Source: Laguncularia racemosa (Eukaryota > Streptophyta > Magnoliopsida > Myrtales > Combretaceae). Taken from it: a stretch of DNA of 64,000 nucleotides. Position 1 is the first letter of the stretch. The number at the start of each line of letters is the position of its first letter. The notes under the pieces were generated by a model. It had not been told where the DNA came from. It did no database searches and saw nothing but the letters and a program-made list of their open reading frames with translations. The position numbers and the translations under genes are program-made. Shown piece after piece: positions 58,434 to 64,000 of this stretch. The stretch is from NCBI GenBank assembly GCA_037954665.1, contig JBBMOL010000037.1, forward strand, positions 2,108,001-2,172,000, given 5' to 3'.

Positions 58434-59440
58434 AAGTTAAATAAATTGAAGAATCTAAAAGTACAAAAAGGAGCTAAGTGAAGAGCTGAGCAAATGAGAG
58501 CATGAAAACAAATGAATGCACAAGAGAATGAGTAGATTTTTTTTTTCTTCTTTCTTTCTTTCTTTCTTTTTTTTTTTTTTTTTTTTTTTGCATAGAGAAT
58601 CGAATGAATGCAAAGGCACAAATATATACAACCTTCTCACAAATGGCAAAATATTTTTGAAAGTTTCAAATTTTATCCTGCCTCATGATGTTCAAATTAA
58701 AAATGTTTCCTATGTTCTAATTCCAAAGCCTATAAGTCTACTACCTATAAATTTCTACATTTTGTCCATTTCATTTTGCAACCTACTTCAAAACTTAAAT
58801 TTGAAAAAAATTTTACACGTGCACAAATGCTACAATCTTATTATTTGCTTCCTTACGCTTGCGTTCAAAATAATACCTTATTTTAACAAAGTCTGCAATC
58901 CTACTTCACTTTGAAAACAATAACTGCGTGAGATTTTCTTCCTCCATTACTTTTCAAATGTTAAGCTTTTTTTGTCTTTTTTCTTTTTCTTATTTTTTTT
59001 TTTTTTGAGAGGTCAAGCTACATGAGTCTTTTTCCTTCTTTTTTTTTCTTGGAGAGGACTTGTCGACGTACCAATTTGATTTGGACCAGGTTGGCAGGTT
59101 AGTGAACCGGCTAAACTATAGGTTGCCAACCCACCGGTTCGAATGGGTTGTCTAAAACCCATCTACCTAGCAAGTTTGATGCGAAGTCAAACTGGCTTCC
59201 ATGAGCTAGATCAACAATTCGATTCAACCCATTCCTTTATCAACATTTACCGCAATAGACAATATTTTTGTTACCCTATGTTTTGACTTTGTTTTCATTA
59301 ACACCAAATTAATTATAGTTGACTATAATTAAAAATTATATAATATATATAGAGAAAATGACAAAAAATAAAAAAGAAAAAGAAAACACGTTGACTAATA
59401 GAATCTCAAAAGAAAACATATATAAAACCTATGACTTTGA
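58434..59440. other. Intergenic; homopolymer T/A runs
   Basis: Poly-T/TTTC tracts at about 58535-58590 and 58975-59050 (apparent frames there are compositional). Around 59090-59170 a diverged inverted arrangement (GGTTGGCAGGTTAGTGAACC against GGTTCGAATGGGTTG) may be a small decayed MITE. No gene. Confidence 0.45.
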
Positions 59441-59449
59441 ATTCAACAA

Positions 59450-59760
59450 AACAGATAGATGCATCGGTGGGGAACCCCAATCCCGATACAGGCGTAGCCC
59501 GGCAACACTAGCGCCGGTGAGTCGACGGTGATGGTGATTTCGGCGATGGCATGGAAGATGCCGCCAACTGATATTTGGTGCAGAGTTTCGGTATGCTGAC
59601 GCGTTGCCGTCACCGGGCCGGTGAGACCGTGTAGCTCGCCGGGGCTGAGTGGAAACCGGGCGGATTCTCTCAGTGGCGTGCCAAGCGTTCGCAACGGATA
59701 TTTTGGAAATGAAGGTTCCGCGGGAGACGACGGTGAAGGAGTTAATTCTCAATCAGCGTA
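59450..59760. other. GC-rich island of unknown origin
   Basis: About 310 bp is much richer in G/C than the surroundings, with CpG-containing words (GCCGGTGAGTCGACGG, CCGGGCCGGTGAGACCG). It gives open frames of 83-107 codons on the minus strand (59429-59752 and 59443-59694). None resembles a family I know. It could be a gene fragment carried by a transposon. The edges at about 59450 and 59760 are sharp. Confidence 0.4.
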
Positions 59761-59764
59761 AAAC

Positions 59765-60215
59765 CGGAAATTTCCCACCAACGCATCATGTGTAAAACAC
59801 CAATTTAGTCATTAAATGAGCAGAAGTTACTTACGACAACAAATGTGATACCATAACCTTTTCCCATGCATACAATGACATGGTGGAAGGAAAATGATAA
59901 ATATAATAATTTTAATAGTATTGATTTAATTTTTAATTTTATCAATAAATTATATATATTAAATTTTTATTATTGATAATAATTAAATTTTTATTATTAA
60001 TAAATAAATTAATAATAAAATTAAAGATAAAGTGAATTCCATTAAAAACACAGGGGAGAGAGTACAAAATTCCCTGATACAGTGGGACACGATACACAAG
60101 TCTATTATGCACTATATATATTTTTCTCACTTGTATTAGCGCTAACTAGGTTGGGCTATAAGTAAACGAAGAAAGAAGATATCGAGCAAAGAAGGTTCTC
60201 ACGACGCATCATCCT
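59765..60215. other. AT-rich intergenic
   Basis: AT-rich with TATTATTAATAAA-type tracts. No coding signal. It ends at the LEA_2 fragment. Confidence 0.5.
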
Positions 60216-60517
60216 CTAATTCCCACCACCACCGCTGCCGCCACCGCCACCATCATGAGGTGACGGAGAAATGGTGGGGTGAGCAAATATAACATCACAA
60301 ACCACGCCCAGATCAAACGCAACGATCTAAATGCTTCCAAACCCGAGCCACCGGTGCATCTTGTGAGTGATCTGAACAGTTATGGGTTGGCCGTCCATTA
60401 AGGTTCTCCAAAGACCTTTTGTGAATCGGAAATGTTCGTTGGCCTTGAGCACAGTGGACTCAAACGTGGCTTGTACGATGGCCTTTTTCTTAGGTTTAAC
60501 AACGAAAGATGGGAGGG
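60216..60517 (-). pseudogene. LEA_2/NHL gene fragment (C-terminal part)
   Basis: Read on the minus strand it matches residues ~100-200 of the protein encoded at 29448: PSFVVKPKKKA, then FESTVLKANEHFRFTKGLW, PITVQITHKMHRWLG, then VAFDLGVVCDVIF and a Gly run before the stop at 60216-60218. A TGG-to-TAG change near 60335 interrupts it. The N-terminal half, including the membrane segment, is absent above 60520. It is a diverged, inverted, partial paralogue. Confidence 0.88.
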
Positions 60518-60519
60518 TT

Positions 60520-61065
60520 GTTGGAATTTCCCCTTTTTTTCGGATTTCAGTTCAAACGCTTGGCTTTTTCAACGGGAAATTATTTTTTGAGTGTGGTCCA
60601 TTTTTAAAAGCAAGTCAACCTATGTCCACAAGAGAAAATCTCAAATCCATGCTCTAATAATATCGGTTGAAATCTGTGATAAGTAAAGATCTATAAGGAC
60701 ATGATTTTTCGATTTTTTTGGTTTTTAATCCCACTCACTCATTAAGAAATATATCATCAATATTGAAAGAACAAGGAAAAATCTATACATTTATTTAGTA
60801 ATAGCTGGATATACGTACATGATTTATTTTTGCTTTTATTTTTGTTTCTTGTATGTTTATTGTGTTATTAAACATAAGAAATATATATATACGCTTTATT
60901 ACCTGGTTAAAATTGGCCAAAAAATTCTGAATCGAAATCGGATCATAGCGACTTAATTGAAGGTTGAAGCCGACTTAAATTCAAGTCATCTTCAAAGTTA
61001 AGTCAACTTGTGTATGAGTCAACTTGAGGAAAAAAAAAAAAAAAAAACCAACATCAGCGCACCTG
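60520..61065. other. Intergenic, no gene recognised
   Basis: AT-rich. The open frame at 60382-60657 begins antisense to the LEA_2 fragment and is spurious. A poly-A run lies at 61030-61047. Confidence 0.5.
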
Positions 61066-61070
61066 CCCTA

Positions 61071-61126
61071 GATCGATCCCTTGACCTCTGGCTCAGTGCA
61101 TGATGTCTTACCAACTGAGCTAAGCT
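61071..61126 (-). other. tRNA-like sequence (possible SINE/LTR part)
   Basis: On the minus strand TTAGCTCAGTTGG (61111-61123) matches the A box. AAGGGATCGATC (61071-61082) is one change from the common tRNA B-box form AAGGGTTCGATC. There is no complete cloverleaf. A second, weaker tRNA-like pair follows at about 61205-61275 on the same strand. Confidence 0.5.
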
Positions 61127-61279
61127 CAGTCCTCCTTTGCAGACGTGTGGTCACACGCCAGGCACCTACGCGTGCTTGAAAAGAAAAACGCGCAGCATGC
61201 ACTCGGACAGATTCCAACTCGTGACATCAAGTTCTCCGTCAGCACAAGGCCTAACAATTGACCAACGGCAGTAACTTTC

Positions 61280-62035
61280 TTTGCTTACAGTTCCGGCCGA
61301 TACTAATATAAATTACATGGGCTGAATCATTTTCTGTAGTCTTCCAAGGCCCCATTTTGCGAGCTGAAACCAAAAGCTCCAAAATTGGACACACGCCAAT
61401 TTTTTTTATTTTTTTTTGGAATTTATTTGAGCATAAGATATTATATTGAATAATATGAATGTATGTTTATTTATTTTGAAGTTTATATCATTATACATAA
61501 AATGTCAATTAGATGATATAAGTATGATAGAATTACGTTCATAGGATATTGTTTATGGTTTTATGCAATAATTGAGCCTAAAGATTTAGTTAATGTTTAA
61601 ATAATCTATACAATTTCCATTAACTAAGGAGTAGCTACAACATCTTTAATTAATTAAAATTATACATATTGAGGATGATTGAATCATATGTGAAAATAAA
61701 TATTAGTTATTAATTATATGCAATATACTAGATCTTATCCCATATAAATTTCTATTATGTTGTGTATGATTAATTAAGATAAAATATCAAATTATATTTT
61801 CTAATTTACCCATAGGAATTAGGAAAAGGAACATGATTTAATAGTTTTATCATAAAACCTTATTGAATTAGAACTTTTTCCTACATGCAAGCTTTCTGTC
61901 ACTAGATTTATATTTCAGTATAATTTTATGTTGGTAAAACATGATATATCTTAATTACCCTAAAAAAAATTTGTAACATGAGCATGTATATTTAATTATT
62001 GCAACAATTCAACTTATCATTTTGTTTTTATATGC
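61280..62035. other. Leader/LTR region of the Copia relic (inferred)
   Basis: AT-rich, no open frames of note. By position it should hold the 5' LTR and leader of the Copia element, but I could not find TG...CA ends or a tRNA-iMet-like PBS, so this is an inference. Confidence 0.35.
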
Positions 62036-62039
62036 GATG

Positions 62040-64000
62040 TGATGTTCTTGAACTTAAAGGGGCTAACTATAAAGTTTGTAAGGAGAGAGTTCTTCATCAT
62101 TTAGAATGAATGGACATTGATTATGTCATAAGGAAATTGAAGCCTCCTGTAATAACTGAAACTAGTACTCTATACACAATAGGTCTTTATGAAAAATGGG
62201 AGCGATCTAATCGCTTATCAGTTATATTCATAAAGACTAAAATTTCTACTAATATAAGAGGCTCTATCAAGCAATATCAAAGGGTCCAAGATTTGTTAAA
62301 GGCCATTGATGAGCAATTTGCCACTTCAGAAAAAGCAATGGCTAGCATTCTAATTATAGAGCTTTCGACTTTGAAGTTTACTGGCACTAAGGGCGTGCGT
62401 GATCATATCATGCACATAAGGGACATTGCAACCCAACTAAAGGCATTAGAAGTTAAGTTGTCATAACCCTTCTTGGTTCGCTACATACTTTACACTTTAC
62501 TTCAAGAATATGCCCCATTTAAGATATCTTACAACACATATAAGGATAAATGGTCAATCAATGAGTTGTTAACCATGTGTGCTCAAGAAGAGGGCAAACT
62601 ACTTATGGTGGAAAAGAATAGGAAATGGTGAACTTAACTACTCATGAAAAGAGCAAAAGGAAGGATCAGGCCAAACACAAAAGGAAAGGGAAAATCACTC
62701 TCATAAAGGACATAAAGAAGGAGGTTGCATACTTCTTCTATAAAAAGAAGGGAAACATGAAGAAACAATGCTCCAAGTTCATGCAGTAGCTTAATAAGAA
62801 AAGTATTCAACTTTCACTTGTTTGTTATGAATCCAATATGATTGATGTTAATCATAACACAGGGTGGATTGATTCTAGTTATACAATCCATGTGACCAAT
62901 TCATTGTGGGATTTAAAAGACCTGCGGAAGCTAGTGGGAAGTGAGTATAGCATCTATTTAGGCAATAAAATGTCCTCACATGTGGAAGCTATTGGGACAT
63001 GCAACTTAGTTTTAAGTAGTTGTTACATTTTGAATTTGAAAAAGACATTTTATATCACTAGTTATTTGAGGAATTTAATTTCAATTTCTAGACTTGTATC
63101 AGATAGCTATTCCTTTAACTTTTCGTACTCCACATTTAATTTATTTTATAAATCTAATGTTATTAGATAAGGTACTTTGTCCAATGGTCTTTTTCTTCTT
63201 GATTTACAAAATGATGATAACTATGCTATTATACACGTTCATGAAAAGGTTGACACTAAACAATGTGTTGTAAATGAAGAATCCTCTATGTTGTGGCATC
63301 AGATATTAGGACATATCTCCATTGATAGAATTAAAAGGTTAGTGAATGATGAGATACTTAGTGTTTTAGATTTCACTAAATTTGAAACTTGTATAAATTG
63401 TATTAAGGGAAAATAGACTAACAAGTCAAAAAAAGATGCCAAAAGGAGTTTTGAATTATTGGAAATCATACACACTAACATTTATAGTCTAGACATGGAT
63501 GCGTATCGTAATAAGTACTTTGTCTTTTTCATAGATGATTATTCATAGTACATGTATCTCTACTTACTTAACAACAAAAATGAAGCATAAGATGATTTTA
63601 AAGTGTTTAAAGCTAAAGTAGAGAAACAATGTGAAAAACAAATTAAAAAAGTGATAACCGATAAAAGCAAGGAGTACTATGGTAGATACACAAAGAGTGG
63701 ACAAGAGATTAGTCCATTTGCAAGGTTTCTTCAAGAGAATGAGATTGTTGCCCAATACAATTTACCCAATTCTCTATATCAGAATAGAGTAGCTGAAAGA
63801 AGAAATTGAACATTATTGGACATGGTGTGAAGCATGCTTGCAAGCTTCAAGCTTCTTAACTCATTATGAACTGAAGCTCCTAAAACAGTTGCATATATAT
63901 TGAACCAAATTCCAACTAAGGCTATCAAAAAGACGCCATTTGAGTTATTTAAATGGTGAAAACTAAGTTTGCAACATGTACGCCTTTGGGGATGTCCATC
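62040..64000 (+). pseudogene. Ty1/Copia gag-integrase relic, cut by window end
   Basis: The gag portion at 62040-62640 shows LKGANYKVCKERVLHHL, a stop, then MDIDYVIRKLKPP, YEKWERSNRLS and FTGTKGVRDHIMHIRDIATQ (Retrotran_gag_2 type). A basic stretch and a CxxxxGNMKKQC-like zinc-knuckle remnant are near 62730-62785. The protease region (WIDSSYTIHVTNS) is at about 62865. GAG_pre-integrase with LWHQILGHISIDRIKRL is at about 63290. Integrase core follows with FVFFIDDYS, then TDKSKEYYGRY, FARFLQENEIVAQY and RVAERRN, and PFELFKW near 63945. Many stops and small shifts make it inactive. RT and RNase H would lie beyond 64000. Confidence 0.9.

Noticed and set aside
58430..58914. Lys-rich and Phe-rich frames
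   Set aside because: Created by poly-T/TTTC runs; low-complexity peptides.
1..64000. CRISPR arrays, bacterial operons, complete tRNA or rRNA genes
   Set aside because: The tandem repeats present have no unique equal-length spacers, tRNA-like pieces lack complete cloverleafs, and the gene structures are those of a plant nuclear genome.

Overview
The window is nuclear DNA of a flowering plant, most likely a eudicot. It is AT-rich and gene-poor, has spliced genes with canonical GT-AG introns, and is dominated by LTR retrotransposons, solo LTRs and a hAT DNA transposon. I cannot name the species. Only two host genes look functional: the 5' seven coding exons of an NRDE2 homologue (minus strand, 1055-9270; the 3' end lies outside the window) and a single-exon LEA_2/NDR1-HIN1-like (NHL) membrane protein gene (plus strand, 29448-30116).

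Layout. 1-9.3 kb: NRDE2, with a tandem duplication in intron 4 and an AAG microsatellite in intron 2. 9.3-20.2 kb: decayed retroelement debris, including two ~0.8-kb TATA-containing direct repeats with inverted modules around them, a period-bearing minisatellite and a broken Ty3-type gag on the minus strand. 20.2-29.1 kb: one Ac-like hAT transposon with matching terminal inverted repeats and a perfect 8-bp target-site duplication. It carries a stop-ridden transposase and two nested solo LTRs of one family, both in minus orientation. 29.1-32.3 kb: the LEA_2 gene and a frameshifted downstream duplicate, separated by a G-run-rich ~110-bp repeat. A third, antisense LEA_2 fragment sits at 60.2 kb.

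36.2-38.3 kb: another solo LTR of the same family, with a perfect 5-bp TSD. 40.35-45.68 kb: a 5.3-kb LTR-like insertion with a 5-bp TSD; a related uninterrupted ('empty') version of its target lies at about 49.3 kb. 46-51 kb: a dispersed 400-bp repeat, an RNase H (RVT_3) relic from a LINE-type element and LTR-like tandem repeats. 51.6-58.4 kb: the only copy of the 2.1-kb LTR family that keeps internal sequence. It is a deleted Ty3/Gypsy element with RT followed by two RNase H domains, as in the Tat/Ogre lineage. 62.0-64.0 kb: a degenerate Ty1/Copia gag-integrase running off the window.

The most unusual signal is the 2.1-kb LTR family (four long copies and one fragment). Every long copy contains tRNA-like A/B-box sequences. 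Downstream of the TATA box each also has a conserved reading frame ending at an invariant CAG/GTAAGT splice donor. This suggests a spliced, possibly coding LTR leader. No CRISPR, bacterial features or complete tRNA/rRNA genes were found.
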